DNA of 64,000 nt from assembly GCA_948144175.1 (NCBI GenBank), contig CANXME010001989.1, forward strand, positions 593,245 through 657,244. The letters run 5' to 3'. The DNA comes from Closterium sp. NIES-65. Its lineage: Eukaryota; Streptophyta; Zygnematophyceae; Desmidiales; Closteriaceae. The position numbers and the translations under genes were made by a program. Numbering within the stretch: the stretch's first letter is position 1; each line of letters opens with the position of its first letter. Below are positions 20,901 to 32,408 of the stretch, piece after piece. Below the pieces are notes generated by a model. That model made no database searches, was not told the origin of the DNA, and was given only the letters and a program-made list of their open reading frames with translations.

Positions 20901-22442
20901 CCCTACTCCTCTCAGTGGCAGGCAGCTATGGATGCAGAGATGGCTTCCTGGAAGTCCACAGGCACCTACGTTGACGCGGTTCCCCCTCCTGGGGCGAACA
21001 TCGTCAGTGGCATGTGGATCTTCAGGGTGAAGCGGCCGCCGGGCTCTCCACCTGTCTTCAAGGCACGGTACGTTGCTCGTGGCTTCAGTCAGCGGCAGGG
21101 AGTTGACTACTTTCAGACCTTCTCTCCCACCCCGAAGATGACTACTGTTCGGGTGCTGCTGCACATAGCCGCTCAGCGCGACTACGAGCTTCACTCTCTC
21201 GACTTCAGCACTGCGTTCTTGCAGGGTAGCCTGCACGAGGAGATCTGGCTTCGCCGTCCACCTGGCTTCACTGGGACTTTCCCTCCTGGCACCCAGTGGA
21301 GCCTCCGACGGCCAGTCTACGGTCTCCGCCAGGCACCGCGTGAGTGGCACGACACACTGAGGACTACGCTTGCGGCTCTTGGGTTTGCTCCTTCTACTGC
21401 TGACCCGTCGCTGTTTCTTCGCACCGACACTTCCCTGCCGCCGTTCTACATCCTCGTGTACGTCGACGACTTGGTCTTTGCCACAGCGGACACTGCTGGA
21501 CTCGCCTACGTGAAGTCCGAGCTGCTGAAGAGACACACGTGCACAGACCTGGGTGAACTGCGCAGCTACCTTGGCTTGCAGATCACTCGGGACAGAGCAC
21601 GCCGCACCATTACCTTGACTCAGTCACACATGGTGCAGCAGGTCCTTCAGCGCTTCGGCTTCACGTACTCCTCGCCTCAGGCCACTCCTCTGCCTACTCG
21701 CCACTCACTCTCAGCTCTGCCTTCGGATGAGTCCGTAGAGTCGAGTGGTCCGTATGCAGAGCTTGTTGGCTGCCTCATGTACCTGATGACCTGCACACGA
21801 CCTGACCTTGCATACCCTCTGAGCATTCTTGCACGCTATGTTGCTCCTGGGAGACACAGACCGGAGCACATGGCTGCAGCGAAGAGGGTATTGCGCTACC
21901 TGTGCAGTACGTCGGGCATGGGGCTAGTGCTTGGAGGGCGGAGTCCAGTGGTCCTTACCGGCCACGCGGACGCTTCTTGGGCTGACGACCAGGCTACGCA
22001 GCGGTCGTCACAGGGTTACACCTTCAGCCTTGGTTCCGGCTCTGTCTCGTGGTGGTCTACTCGCTCGTCTTCGGTTCTCGGCTCCAGTTGTGAGGCTGAG
22101 ATCTACGCCGGGGCCATGGCTGCACAGGAGCTTCGCTGGCTCACCTACCTGCTGACTGACCTTGGAGAGCCGCCTCGTTCTCCTCCAGTGCTGTACGTAG
22201 ACAACAAGGCCATGCTGGCCTTGTGTCGAGAGCAGCGCTTGGAGCACAGAACGAAGCACATTGCTCTCCGCTACTTCATTGCTCGTGAGCTGCAGCAGCG
22301 TGGTCAGTTGCAACTTGCGTACGTGGCCTCTGAGGCCAACACTGCTGATGTGTTCACCAAGGCACTCGCGCCTTGTGACCATCAGCGCTTTTGCACCCAG
22401 CTGGGTCTTGTACCTGTCTTGCCTCACTTGCTCTCCTCTTGA
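17907..22442 (+). CDS. pol: Element 1 Pol polyprotein
   Basis: 1511 codons from the first ATG after the amber; the frame is open from 17832. Protease LDSGAS (about residues 64-69). Integrase with HHRLGHPS...CVPC zinc site and DDE residues in HMDVWGP, HSDRGGD and PQQNGIAERR. A linker of EPGGA-type repeats (19617-19885). Reverse transcriptase with FKARYVARGFSQ, LDFSTAFLQG and YVDD (21459-21470). RNase H with GHADASWADD, SSCEAEIYAG and YVDNKAM, ending in the ADVFTKAL motif near the C-terminus. The order is diagnostic for Ty1/copia. All catalytic residues checked are present. Confidence 0.95.
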   Translation: MYAVDYSEENEGYRCFQPDPGIGTAALGACGAAALGASASVLSGTGETALSGTASSSSSLTFTLDSGASRSFFRDRTTLTPLGRPVAVSLADPSGGPVLSHFSTVLPCPAAPSGTLSGLYLPSFSTNLVSGADLQDVGVHQFTPASQRVTHCTEARTGRHLATFSRRPGSSLYTLTVESPPVPASGQVAASGQVLAAASRSGPESAPCSCRLLSHETLLWHHRLGHPSLPRLRSMASRVLVSGLPQSLPPLPSGPGPSCVPCVEGRLRATPHSSHFPPTEAPLQTLHMDVWGPAPVRGQGYERYFLLVVDDYSRYTTVLPLRSKGAVTEVLIDWIRAARLQLRKSFGSDFPVLRLHSDRGGDFSSRLLRDYCRARGIRQTFTLPDSPQQNGIAERRIGMVMDVARTSMMHAAAPHFLWPFAVRYAAHQLNLHPRVSRPAMSPALLWTGKVGDASVFRVWGSRAFVRDLSADKLSPRAAPCVFLGFPTDAPGWQFYHPSSRRVLSSQDVTFDESVPFYRLFPYRTPSLPPPPDFLVPVPPPVDPLPPQVPAPSGVSQVDAVDPVEVTGDSGAAAGAEPGGADSGGAVRGGAEPGGATAGGAGPEGATAEGVEPGGAEPGGAVPGGAGCGGAGSGAAEPGGAVLGAAEPGGAASGAAEPGVSPAAASRREPLSPQELREWFARRWRRAAASGGAAGAGAGASSTVEGAGAAGPGAAGPAGPPGAGAAEDVGAEPTAVGPAAGGVGGAGAVAEGGDAVLAESGAAARPRPYFVPLLQQVLGLSPLVEGPPPVQSQSLLEPSSPLPAPSPYTGPTGGLAERRELASRPASPVRAARASGRSSRQRPPPVPGTHRMSLRPSTAPLRAPLPSPPESSLPALADPESDSLRAASPTVTHLLATVVTDPSFESTAASALVAELVDFAARCRLDYAASLVAESASVCPPSVGGECALGTDVLEDRQEELQCLAAASPHLASVLLAPEGDPDALDIPTPRSYAEAVEGPYSSQWQAAMDAEMASWKSTGTYVDAVPPPGANIVSGMWIFRVKRPPGSPPVFKARYVARGFSQRQGVDYFQTFSPTPKMTTVRVLLHIAAQRDYELHSLDFSTAFLQGSLHEEIWLRRPPGFTGTFPPGTQWSLRRPVYGLRQAPREWHDTLRTTLAALGFAPSTADPSLFLRTDTSLPPFYILVYVDDLVFATADTAGLAYVKSELLKRHTCTDLGELRSYLGLQITRDRARRTITLTQSHMVQQVLQRFGFTYSSPQATPLPTRHSLSALPSDESVESSGPYAELVGCLMYLMTCTRPDLAYPLSILARYVAPGRHRPEHMAAAKRVLRYLCSTSGMGLVLGGRSPVVLTGHADASWADDQATQRSSQGYTFSLGSGSVSWWSTRSSSVLGSSCEAEIYAGAMAAQELRWLTYLLTDLGEPPRSPPVLYVDNKAMLALCREQRLEHRTKHIALRYFIARELQQRGQLQLAYVASEANTADVFTKALAPCDHQRFCTQLGLVPVLPHLLSS

Positions 22443-22653
22443 CTTCACTTGTACTGTGACATATATATATACCTGCTCTTGCTTGTCTAGTTTTATATAT
22501 ATGTCTGTACTCCTGCATGTGAACTGGCCTCTGGCCCTGCTCTTGTGCTCGGACTGTGTGGTGACTTTGTGATCCACCCTGAGCTTGCTTTGCTTTGCTT
22601 TGCTTGACTGGTCTTGTGACCCCTTGTTCTCCCCCACTTAGCCTATGGGGGTG

Positions 22654-22785
22654 TGTCAGAGTATTATAGCTGATGCATGTTTGTAGGCTATAGTGGGGTA
22701 GCACATATGGGGTACAGCTTTCTAGGGTTGTATTTGTACCCAACTCTGACTTAGTCATCATTCATTCCTGTTCACTTGTTTCACA
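22654..22785 (+). repeat. Element 1 3' LTR
   Basis: 132 bp, identical to the 5' LTR by direct reading. Preceded by the polypurine tract ATGGGGGTG. Confidence 0.95.
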
Positions 22786-22790
22786 CGTCC

Positions 22791-24224
22791 CGCTGCCTTC
22801 TCATCGCCCATCCCATCGTCCATCCCGTCGCCCATACCATCGCCCATCTCGTCGCCCATCCCGTCGCCCATCCCGTCGTCGATCTCGTCGCCCTTCCCGT
22901 CGCCCATCCCGTCGCCCCTCCCTCCGCCCTTCCTATCTCCCCTCGCCTATCCTCTCCCCCGTCGCCCTTTCTCTCCCCCGTCGCCCTTTCTCTCTCCCGT
23001 CGCCCTTTCTCTGTCACGTCGCCCTTTCTCTTTCCCGTTGCCCTCCCTCCCGTCGCCCTTTATCTCTCCCGTCGCCGATCCTCTCTCCCCTCGCCCTTCC
23101 TTTCTCCCGTCGCCTATCCTCTCTCCCGTCGCCCTTTATCTCTCCCGTCGCCTATCCTCTCTCCCGTCGCCCTTTCCCTCTCCCGACGCCTATCCTCTCT
23201 CCCTCGAAACAGTCATCGCCCTTCCTCTCTCCCCTCCCGTCACCCACCTCGGCGCCCTGGCGCTCACCCCGAAATGCCTGCCCGTCGCCCTTCGTTTCTC
23301 CCCTCCCATCACCCATCTCGGCACCTTCGCGCTCGCCCCGAAATGCCTGCAAGTCACCCTTCCTTTCTCCCCTCCCATCTCCCCACACCCTACCATTCCA
23401 CAATTTTCGTAAATCAGCTCTCTACGTGCGTCGTCGTTTCCTTCTCGTTCTTCCTTTTTTTATTCCTAACATAAAACTCTCTGTTTTTTATGCATTTCTG
23501 CTTTTCCTACGCTGTTTGTGCCGCTCCAGCAGGTCCATGTCTGAGGCGTTTGTTGTGCGTGAATTGCACATGCAAAACCTGTTGAAATTGGCCCCCTCGT
23601 GTAATCAGGAATCGCACGTCGCATTTGCACATGCTTGCGACATTTTTTGTGAGAATCACTGTGAAGACTTGAACGTGTCTGAAAAACAAAACAGAACAAC
23701 GCTTCAACCGTCAAAAGCATTAAAACGTTAGTTTGAGATTTCAAGTGGACCCACTAGAAGGGGGGGGGTCACTATTTTAGCTGCTGGCTTTAAAGAATCC
23801 TCTTGCATTAAAATATACCATATATAACCACCCGGGTATTATATAGGATTTTCCGTTGAGAGGACCCCCCCCCCCCCTTTTTTCCTTGTGGTTATCATAA
23901 TACCCCCGGGTGTTATGTCCGGGAGAATACGGTAAGAGTACAAGGGATACGAAGAGATACGGTTAATAACTGTTTTACTGGTTGCTGTTGCGGTTCGATA
24001 CAGGGACGACTCGGGCAACTGCTCGATATCGAGTCTGTTGTGTGTCCTTGCTGTCGCGCTGCACTTGTCAGGTCAAAGGTCGCTGACCTTTGACTTTCCC
24101 GTAACCTCCAACGGTTGTTTCAACCTCCGAGGGTTGACTCGTCGATGCTTCGATATGTTTTGCTTCGCTTCTGACTTGGTGTTTCGACACGACAGAGGCG
24201 TATTTAGATCACTTGTTCCCAACA
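22791..24224. other. Right arm of the 2.58 kb insertion
   Basis: 22791-23215 is a degenerate repeat of CCCGTCGCC and CTCTCTCCCGTCGCC units. The rest includes two G/C homopolymer runs (23760, 23868) and the right half of the subterminal inverted repeat. No gene recognised. Confidence 0.5.
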
Positions 24225-24325
24225 GGCTTTAGTGGGGTAGCCAATATGGGGTACAACCCCTTAGGGCTTTCTTTTGTACCCAAACACTCTCGTAATCTAC
24301 TCATTCCTAGCTACCTATTCTAACA
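24225..24325 (+). repeat. Element 2 5' LTR, remainder
   Basis: From GGCTT to CTAACA, matching 32449-32545. Followed by primer site TGGTATTAAGAGC at 24326. Confidence 0.88.
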
Positions 24326-25119
24326 TGGTATTAAGAGCATTAGGTCCTTAGGACCTTAGGAGCGATTTTTTTTCGGGCCCACTGCCTACCACTTGCGGCC
24401 GCGCTACCCCGCGCCCTGCCCTGCCCTAGCCCCGCGCACGCCCCGCAAGCAGCCCCTGCGGCCTGCGCGTCGCCTCTGCTGGCTCGCGCGCCGCCCGCTA
24501 GTAGCCCGCACGACCCGCCCGCTGTCCGCGCAGCCCGCGCGCAGCTCCTGTCGGCCCGCGCGCTGCTCGCCAGCAGCCCCGTAGGCCGCCTGTAGCCCCG
24601 TGCGCCGCCTGCTCCTGCTGCGGCTGCCTGCTACGCCCCGCGCGCCGCTCGTCGCGCTGCCCCGCAGCCCCGTGCGCCGCCCGCCCCACTGCTCTGCCGG
24701 CCGCTCGTCTCCCCGTGCGCTGCCTGCCCTGCTGCCGCGGCTGCTTGCTGCACCCAGGCGCCGCCCGCCCTGCTACTGCAGCCGCCCACTACGCTCTGCG
24801 TGCGGCCCGCCCTGCTGCCCTGCCGGCCGCCTGTAGCCCCGTGCGCCGCCTGCCCTTGCCACGGCTGCCTGCTACGCAGCCATTGCTATGCTGCTGCTGC
24901 TGCTGCTGCCAGCGCCACACTGCCCCACCATGCTCGAGCTGCGCTGCACCGCCCGAGCCGCACTGCACCGCCCAAACCGCGCTGCACCGCCCGAGCCGCG
25001 CTGCACTGCCCGAGCCACGCTGCACTGCTGCTTCTACTATTGCTGGTGCTAGTGCTATTGCTGCTGCTACTGCTGCTTGCCTGCAATCGCTCTGCCCTTG
25101 TAGTCCCGCGCCAGCAGCT
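24326..25119 (+). other. Element 2 leader
   Basis: Primer site, then a GC-rich repetitive leader of CGCGCGCCGCC/GCCCGCCCTGCTG type analogous to that of element 1. Not considered coding. Confidence 0.55.
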
Positions 25120-28100
25120 ATGGCCACCCTCCGAGTTCTGTAATTCGATGCCGAGGGCCGTCCGATTCAGTTCGAAACCTGGCTAGATGACCTGCAGCTG
25201 TTCCTAATGAGCGATAGCAAGGACAATGTCTCTCTCTCTATGACCACACGTCTGGTGCCTCAGTCGCTCCCGCTGCCACCGCTAAGCTTAGCGCCCATTC
25301 CCAGAAGCAGACCCGTGATGCTGCTGCGCGCCCAGCCGATCGCAATCACCTTCCATTAGTATTTTGGCGAGTACAAGACCGCTAAGACCCTGTACGATGC
25401 TGTAGTTGCTCGATACTCCTCCCCTGCCACAGCTAAGCTTAGCCGCCTCATGCTGCCCTACCTGTTTCTTGAGCTGTCCACCTTTGCCACAGTTGCCGAT
25501 CTCATTACCCACCTTCGCACTAGCGTCACCCGCCTTCGCGCCGCCCTCCCCAAAGAGTTCTGTGCTAAGCACCCGCCTCCCATGTACTGGACCCTCCACT
25601 TCATAGTCACCTGTCTCCCTGACTCTCTTAGCTCGGTCAGGGACCACTTTCTCGCTCGCTGTCCCACCGAACTCACTGTCGACCTCCTAGAGGAGCACCT
25701 CCTTGCAGCAGGGAAGAGCATTGTCGCTGTAGGTGTTGCTCGTGACGCTCCTCGCACCTCCTTGCAGCAGAGAAGAGCATTGTCGCTGTAGGTGCTACTC
25801 GTGACGCTCCTCGCACCCCCATCTTTGAGGGGTGCTCTCCCTCTCCCCTTGCCCCCTCCTACGCTACTGCCGCTATTGTTGACTACCTTGGTGCTGAGTC
25901 TGTTGGTGCTGCTTCTGCTTCTAGTGGGAGGCGCCGCAGCGGCAAAGGCAAGGGAGCCAAGAGTAGTGGAGGTAGCATCGGGGGGGGGGGGGTGGTGGAG
26001 GCGGTGGAGGAGGAGGAGGTGGCAGAGGGAGTGGTGGCGGGAGTGGTGGCGGGAGTGGTAGTGTCGGTAGCGGCGGTGGAGGCAGTGGTGGCGGAGGGGG
26101 TGGCAGCGGTGGTGGCGGCGGCGGTGGCAGCAGCGGTGGTGCCCGAGGCGGTGGTGGCGGTGGAGGTGGCGGTCGGGGTGGAGGCACGGGTGCTGGCCAG
26201 AGGCAGCAGCAGCAACAGAGTCTCCAGACGACCCAGCAACTTCGTGAGTGGCTTGCTCAGTGTGGGAGGTCTGGGGGTGGTGGTCGCTACCCATATGTCA
26301 TTCGCACATGTGACAGCAAGGGTCAGACATGCGAGAAGTTCCACACCCAACACCGCTGCTTCTCCCGCCTTGACGACGCATGGCGTGAGGAGATGGGCGA
26401 GGATGCTGAGCGCCCTCGCTGGCATGAGCTGCTTAGGGCTGGTGTACATATTCTTGCTCTTGACTATGATGCTATTATTTCTGCCATGTATGCATTGGAG
26501 GTTAGTGCTGATGGTGACTGCTACTTGTGTGTGCCACCTGACCCCGGTATAGAGACTGGTACTCTAGATGCTGGTGAGGCTGTTGCCTTAGGTGCGAGCG
26601 AGTCTGCTCTCTTGGGTACTGCACCTGCTGAGGCATTGCACACCTTCATGCTTGACTCAGGTGCTTCCTGCTGCTTCTTCCGTGACAGTACCGCACTCAC
26701 ACCACTCCCTGCACCTGTTGCAGTCTCTCTAGCTGACCCCTCAGGAGCCCCATTTCTTGCACGGTCCACCACTGTGCTTCCGTGCCCGCCAGTTCGATCT
26801 GGCTCAATGTCAGGTCTCCACCTCCTTTCATTCTCGACGAACTTGGTGAGCAACGCCGTCCTCCATGATTATTGGGTTGACGCCTTTACGCTTGGAGGAC
26901 AGCGTGTGGCGATCTGTACATGCTCCAGGACTTGCCGTCACCTAGCCACATTCACCCGTCGGCCAGGGTCGAGTCTTTGCACACTGACGACTATGTCTCC
27001 TCAAGTAGCTGTTGTTGGTCAAGTGTCTGCGTCAAGTCTGGTAGCCTCCCCTTGTGAGTGTCGCTCGCTGTCGCACCAGACTCTTCTCTGGCACCACCGC
27101 ATGGGTCACCCCTCCTTGCCACGTCTCCGTGGCATGCACCGTCATCTCCTTGTGTCTGGTCTTCCCAGGTCTCTCCCTCCCCTCCCTGCCTCGCCTGCGC
27201 TGCCCTGCCTTCCTTGCGTCGATGGGCGGCAGCGCGCCTCTCCTCACTCCTCCTTGTTTCCCCCGACAAAGGCTCCTCTCCAGACCCTCCACCTGGACGT
27301 GTGGGGCCCAGCCAGCATTCGTGGACAGGGCAATGAGCGGTACTTTCTGCTGGTTGTCACCGACTACTCGCGTTACACCATGGTCTTCTCCTTGCGCACC
27401 AAGGGTGAGGTCCCTGCTGTCCTGATCCCTTGGATCCGAGCAGTTCGTCTTCAGCTTCGCCGCAGGTTCCGCCAGGATGTTCCTGTCTTGCGTCTGCACT
27501 CCGACAGAGGTGGTGAGTTCACCTCCGACCTCTTGCGGGCCTTCTATCAATGGGAGGGCATCGAGCATTCGTTCACGCTTTTGGGCTCACCGCAGCAAAA
27601 TGGGGTTGCTGAGAGCCGCATTGGCTTAGCCATGGAGATCGCGCGTACCTCCTAGATCCATGCGGTGGCTCCCCATTTTTTGTGGCCGTTTGCGGTCCGG
27701 TACGTCGCGCAGTAGCTCAACCTATGGCCCCGTGTCTCCTTGCCGGAGACCTTGCCCACACTGCGTTGGACGGGGGAGGTTGGTGAAGCGCCGTGTTTCC
27801 GGGTCTGGGTTGCTCGTGCTCTTGTCCGCGATACGTCCGCGGACAAGCTCTCCTCCCGCACCATTCCCTGCGTCTTCCTTGGCTTTGTCCTTGACGCGCC
27901 TGGTTGGCAGTTTTACCACCCCACCTCACACCGTGTCTTCCCCTCTCAGGACGTCACTTTTGACGAGTCGGTTCCTTTCTACCGTCTCTTCCCCTACTGC
28001 ACTGGCCCTCTCCCTCCCCCGCCGCTTTTCCTCGCTCCAGGTCCCCCTCCGGTAGACCCCCTCCCGCCTCAGGGTATTGCTCCTTCAGGTGTGTCTCAGG

Positions 28101-31100
28101 TAGACCCACTCCCCTTGGCTGAGAATGTAGAGGTCACTAGTGGCTCAGGTGCTACTCCGGGAGGTTCTGCTGGGGGTACTGCGTCTGGGGGTGCTGCGTT
28201 TGGGGGTGCTGAGCCTATGCGTGAGGTGCTAAGGGGTGCGGTGCCTGGGGGTGCTAAGCCTACGAGTGCGGAGCCTAGGGGTGCTACGCCGGAGGGTGCC
28301 GGGTCGGGGGGTGCTGAGTCTGCTGGCGTTCCTCCGGGTCTTGTTTCCTGACGTGGGCCTCTCTCACCACACCAGGCACGAGAGTGGCTTGCGTCGCATA
28401 CCCGCCTGAGTAGTCTTGCTTCTAGAGCTGCTCGTCGTGGAGGTACTAGGAGTGCTGGTGTCTCTGGTTCTGGAGGTGCTCGTATTGGAGGTACTGGAGC
28501 TCCCGGGACTAGTGCTGCTGCTCCTAGAGCTGGAGGTGTCGGTTCTGGGGGTGCTGCTGCTGGAGGTACTAGGGCTGGAGGCCCTGGAGCTGGTGCTGTC
28601 GACCCTGGAGTTGGAGACCCTGGAGTTGGAGACCCTGGAGCTGGAGGTGCCGGTTCTGGGGGTGCTGCTGCTGGTGGCGCTGGAGCTGGAGGCCCTAGAG
28701 CTAGTACTGCCAAGCCTAGAGTTGGGGACCCTGGGGCTGGAGGTGCCGGTTCTGGGGGTGCTGCTGCTGGTGGCGCTGGAGCTGGTGGTGCTACTACTGG
28801 AGGCGCTGGAGCTGGAGGTTCTGGAGCTCGTGGAGGCGCTGGAGCTACTGGTGCTGGAGGCACTACCCAACCCCGACTGTTTTTCGCTCCGCCGTCACCG
28901 TCGTCTGTGCCACCGCCTGATTCCGTGCTTCCCTAGGTTCTTAGCCTCCCGTCTTCTACTAGCCTCCCATTACAGCCCGGTCACCACTGCCTACTCCTTC
29001 TCCTTACACTGAGCTGACAGACTCGCTTACAGAGCGTTGTGAGCCTGCGTCTCGTCCTGCCTCGCCTGTTTGCGCGGGTCGCACTGGTCAACGTGTTCCT
29101 CGTGAGCGTCCGCCTCCTGTCTCTGGCACCCACGCTACGGCACTTCGTCCTTCATCTATTCCACAGCGTGTTCCCCTACCGTCTCCTCCTGCGTCTTCTC
29201 TGTCTCACGTTTCGGAACCTGAGTCTGACCTGGTTCGTGATGCTCACCCTACTGTCACGTGTCTGCTAGCCGCTGTTCTCACTGACCCGTCGTTTGAGTC
29301 TGCTGCTGCGTCTGCCTTAGTCTCTGAGCTTGTTGACTTTGCTGCTGCCTGTCGTCTAGAATTCGCTGCTAGTCTTGTTGCTGAGTGTGAGTCTGTCTAT
29401 CCTCCGTCCGTCGGGGGTGAGTGTGCTCTTGGCACGGACGTCCTTAAGGACAGGCAAGAGGACTTTGAGTGTCTTGCACCCGCTGCGCCTCATCTCGTGG
29501 CCATGCTGCTTGCCACTGACGGAGACCCGGATGCTCCAGAAATCCCGACCCCGCGCTCTTATGCCGAGGCGATCGCGGGTGAGTACTCCTCTCAGTGGCA
29601 GACAGCCATGGACGCATAGACAGCATCCTGGAAGTCCATAAGCACTTACGTCGATGCAGTTCCCCCTCCTGGGGCGAAAGTAGTCGATGGCATGTAGATT
29701 TTCAGGGTGAAACTGCCGCCCGGTTCAGGCTCGTTATGTTGCACGAGGCTTCAGTCAGCGACAGGGAGTTGAATTCTTCCAGACCTTCTCCCCCACCCCG
29801 AAGATGACCACTCTTCGGGTGCTGCTGCACGTTGCCACTCAGCGTGACTACGAGCTTCACTCTCTGGACTTCAGCACATCGTTCTTACAGTGTAGTCTGC
29901 ACGAGAAGATATGGCTGCGCCGCCCATCTGGCTTCACTGGGTCGTTCCCTCCTGGTACCGAGTGGAGCCTCCGCCGGCCACTCTACGGTCTCTGTTAGGC
30001 GCCTCGTGAGTGGCACGACACACTGAGGACGACACTTGCGGCTCTTGGATTTGCACCTTTCACTGCTGACCCGTCGCTGTTTCTGCGCACCGACACTTCG
30101 TTGCCGCCGTTCTACATCCTCGTGTACGTACTTTCAAGGTTAATTTGCATGATTTGTTGGTGACGACTTGGTCTTTGCCACTACTGACACTGAGGCTCTC
30201 GCCCTTGTGAAGTTGGAGCTGCAGAAGAGACACACGTGCACAGACCTGGGTGAGCTGCGCAGCTACCTTGGCCTGCAGATCACTCGGGACAGAGCACGGC
30301 GCACCATCACACTGACTCAGTCACACATGGTGCAGCAGGTCCTTCAGCGCTTCGGCTTCACTTGGTTCTTGCCACAGTCCACTCCCCTGGCTACGGGTCA
30401 CTCGCTCTCAGCTGCACCTTCGAACGAGTCCGTAGAGCCGAGTGGTCCGTACCTAGAGCTTGTGGGCTGCCTCATGTACCTGATAACCTGCACTCGTCCT
30501 GACCTTGCGTACCCTCTTGGCCTTCTGCCACACTACGTGGCTCCTGGTAGGCACCGAAAGGTGCACTTCGATGCTGCGAAGAGGGTACTACGCTACTTGT
30601 GTAGTACATCGGGCATGGGGCTCGTGCTTGGAGGGCGGAGTCCAGTTGTCCTCACTGGGCACGCAGACGCTTCTTGGGTTGACGACTTGGCTACGCAGCG
30701 ATCGTCACTGTCAACAGGAATGGAGTGTTGGCCCAGCCCTCGCTTGGGCAACACCGACGACTTGGTCGGATGTACGGGAGTAGCAGCCGACCGTTCACAG
30801 TGGGAGAGCTGCTCGACAGGCATCGTCGAGCTGCAGGGGACCGTTGTGGTGCTACTGTCAACCAGGGAGCTCGACAGCTGCAACTGACTGGTCTGGGCGA
30901 CGGATGGGACGTCGACCAGGAGGGGCAGTTTGACCGGGAGTAGTCTGTCGACCAGCACTTCGACCGGGAGGTTGACGGAGCAGTCCGTCAACCTGACAAG
31001 TGAGCAGCGGTCGACGAGGGGAGCTCGGCGACAACCGCTGACGGTTCTGGTCGACGGAAGGGGTCCGTCGACCAGAGGGTAGCTCGACGGGAGTTGTGGT

Positions 31101-32178
31101 CGACCAGAGGCATCTGGTGGTCGACTAGAGGGACCCGGTGGTTGACCACAAGCAGTGGTGGTGGACCGGAAGCACCTGGTGGTCGACCGGGTTGACTAGG
31201 TAACTTGCTCGACGAGTTCTGCGGAGGCACGCGAACGTCGTCAAGGTCGCAATGGCGCAGGCAACTTCAGACTAGTATCTCGAAGTCGATGTGGCTCGTC
31301 AGGCGCAGACAACAGCCGACGGATGCCCAACGAGGCAAGTCGGGCCAATCGTCTGCACGCACCTGCGAGCATGCGCACTGCTGTGTTCTACGGGGCAACG
31401 CTAGACAGCCGCTCAGCTGCAGCGTTGTCACGCCGTCGACCTGCTCTGTTGGCAGGTCGCCCTTCTGCAGAGCTGGCGCGGCTTATCTTCGCAACGCTAG
31501 CAGGTGGTCGACCGAGCTGTGCTGGCGGTCGACCAGGCTAACTGCATGGTTGCTAGGTGCCTGATGTAGTCATTGTTGTGAATTCTTGTTCGATCATTCT
31601 TTAATTCCAACTTTGCTAGTGGAAACTCTTGCCAATTTCTCCTGTGAATGTGCAAGCACTATGGAACCAAGCAAAGCTACGATCACCTCTAGTAGTTCGT
31701 GCCAACCCCGTAGTCTAGCTCACTACCGTTGTAGAGTGAATCTCCGTAGTAACAGGGTTACACGTTCAGCCTTGGCTCTGGCTCTATTTCTTGGCGGTCT
31801 ACACGCTCGTCTTCTGTTCTCAGTTCCTGTTGTGAGGCTGAGATCTACGCCATAGCCATGGCTGCACAGGAGTTATATTGGCTCACCTACCTGCTGACCG
31901 ACTTGGGGGAGAGGCCTCGTTCTACTCCAGTTCTGTACGTCGACAACAAGGCTGCCATTGCCTTGTGTCAGGACCACAGACTGGAGCACAGAATGAAGCA
32001 CATAGCTCTGCGTTACTTCCTTGCTCGATAGTTGCAGCAGCGTGGTCAGCTTCGTGTTGCTCACGTGCCCACCCGGGCCAACACGGTTGATGTGTTCACC
32101 AAGGCCCTTCCGGCTGGTGATCATCAGCACTTCCGCACTGCTCTAGGCTTGGTGACGACGTTTCCTCACTTGCTGTAG
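25120..32178 (+). pseudogene. Element 2 gag-pol remnant
   Basis: The start MATLRVL is followed at once by a stop. The gag region has stops, a frameshift and a 57-58-bp tandem duplication (about 25707-25822). 26393-27655 keeps protease LDSGAS, the integrase zinc site and HSDRGGE in frame, then a TAG interrupts. RT has several stops and a 35-bp insertion just before YVDD (about 30129-30163). RNase H is split by a 1 kb insertion. It ends with the normal ADVFTKAL-like motif (NTVDVFTKAL) and HLL-stop. Clearly non-functional. Confidence 0.88.
30710..31752. mobile_element. Unclassified 1.04 kb insertion in element 2 RNase H
   Basis: The RNase H sequence runs to CGATCGTCA (30709) and resumes at CAGGGTTACAC (31753). 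The intervening sequence has no counterpart in elements 1 or 3. It is rich in GTCGACC-type motifs (30860-31200) and then turns AT-richer. No clear target duplication or coding region could be assigned. Confidence 0.6.
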
Positions 32179-32408
32179 ACTTTGATTGTACTGTGATCTA
32201 TATATTTATACTCTTGCTAGGTAGTGATCAATGCATTGTTGTTGTTGTTGTTGTTGTTGCATATATACCTCTGCCTGTGAACTGACCTTGTGGCCCTCTT
32301 GCTTGTGCTCAGATTATGTGGTGACGTTGTGATCCACCCTGAGCTTGCATTGCTTCTCGTGACTGGTCTTGTGAACTCTTGTTCTCTCCCACTTTGCCTA
32401 TGGGGGTG

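Larger units (their letters stand above)
15357..22785 (+). mobile_element. Copia element 1, young, near-complete
   Basis: 7429 bp. LTRs 15357-15488 and 22654-22785 are 132 bp each and identical by eye. Target duplication CGTCC (15352-15356 and 22786-22790) is perfect. Primer site TGGTATAGAGC at 15489 and purine tract ATGGGGGTG at 22645-22653. Gene order protease, integrase, reverse transcriptase, RNase H defines Ty1/copia. Identical LTRs imply a recent insertion. Confidence 0.95.
14206..24224. mobile_element. Insertion with TGTTGGG/CCCAACA ends (hosts element 1)
   Basis: Starts TGTTGGG, ends CCCAACA, flanked by direct repeat GGCTT (14201-14205 and 24225-24229) that is present once in the intact 3' LTR of element 2. 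Removing element 1 and one of its target duplications leaves about 2.58 kb. TG...CA ends plus a 5-bp duplication fit a solo LTR or LTR element. A subterminal inverted pair (CTCCCGGACAAAACACCC near 14374; its mirror with GGGTGTTATGTCCGGGAG near 23902) would also fit a TIR transposon. No coding sequence was recognised. Confidence 0.7.
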
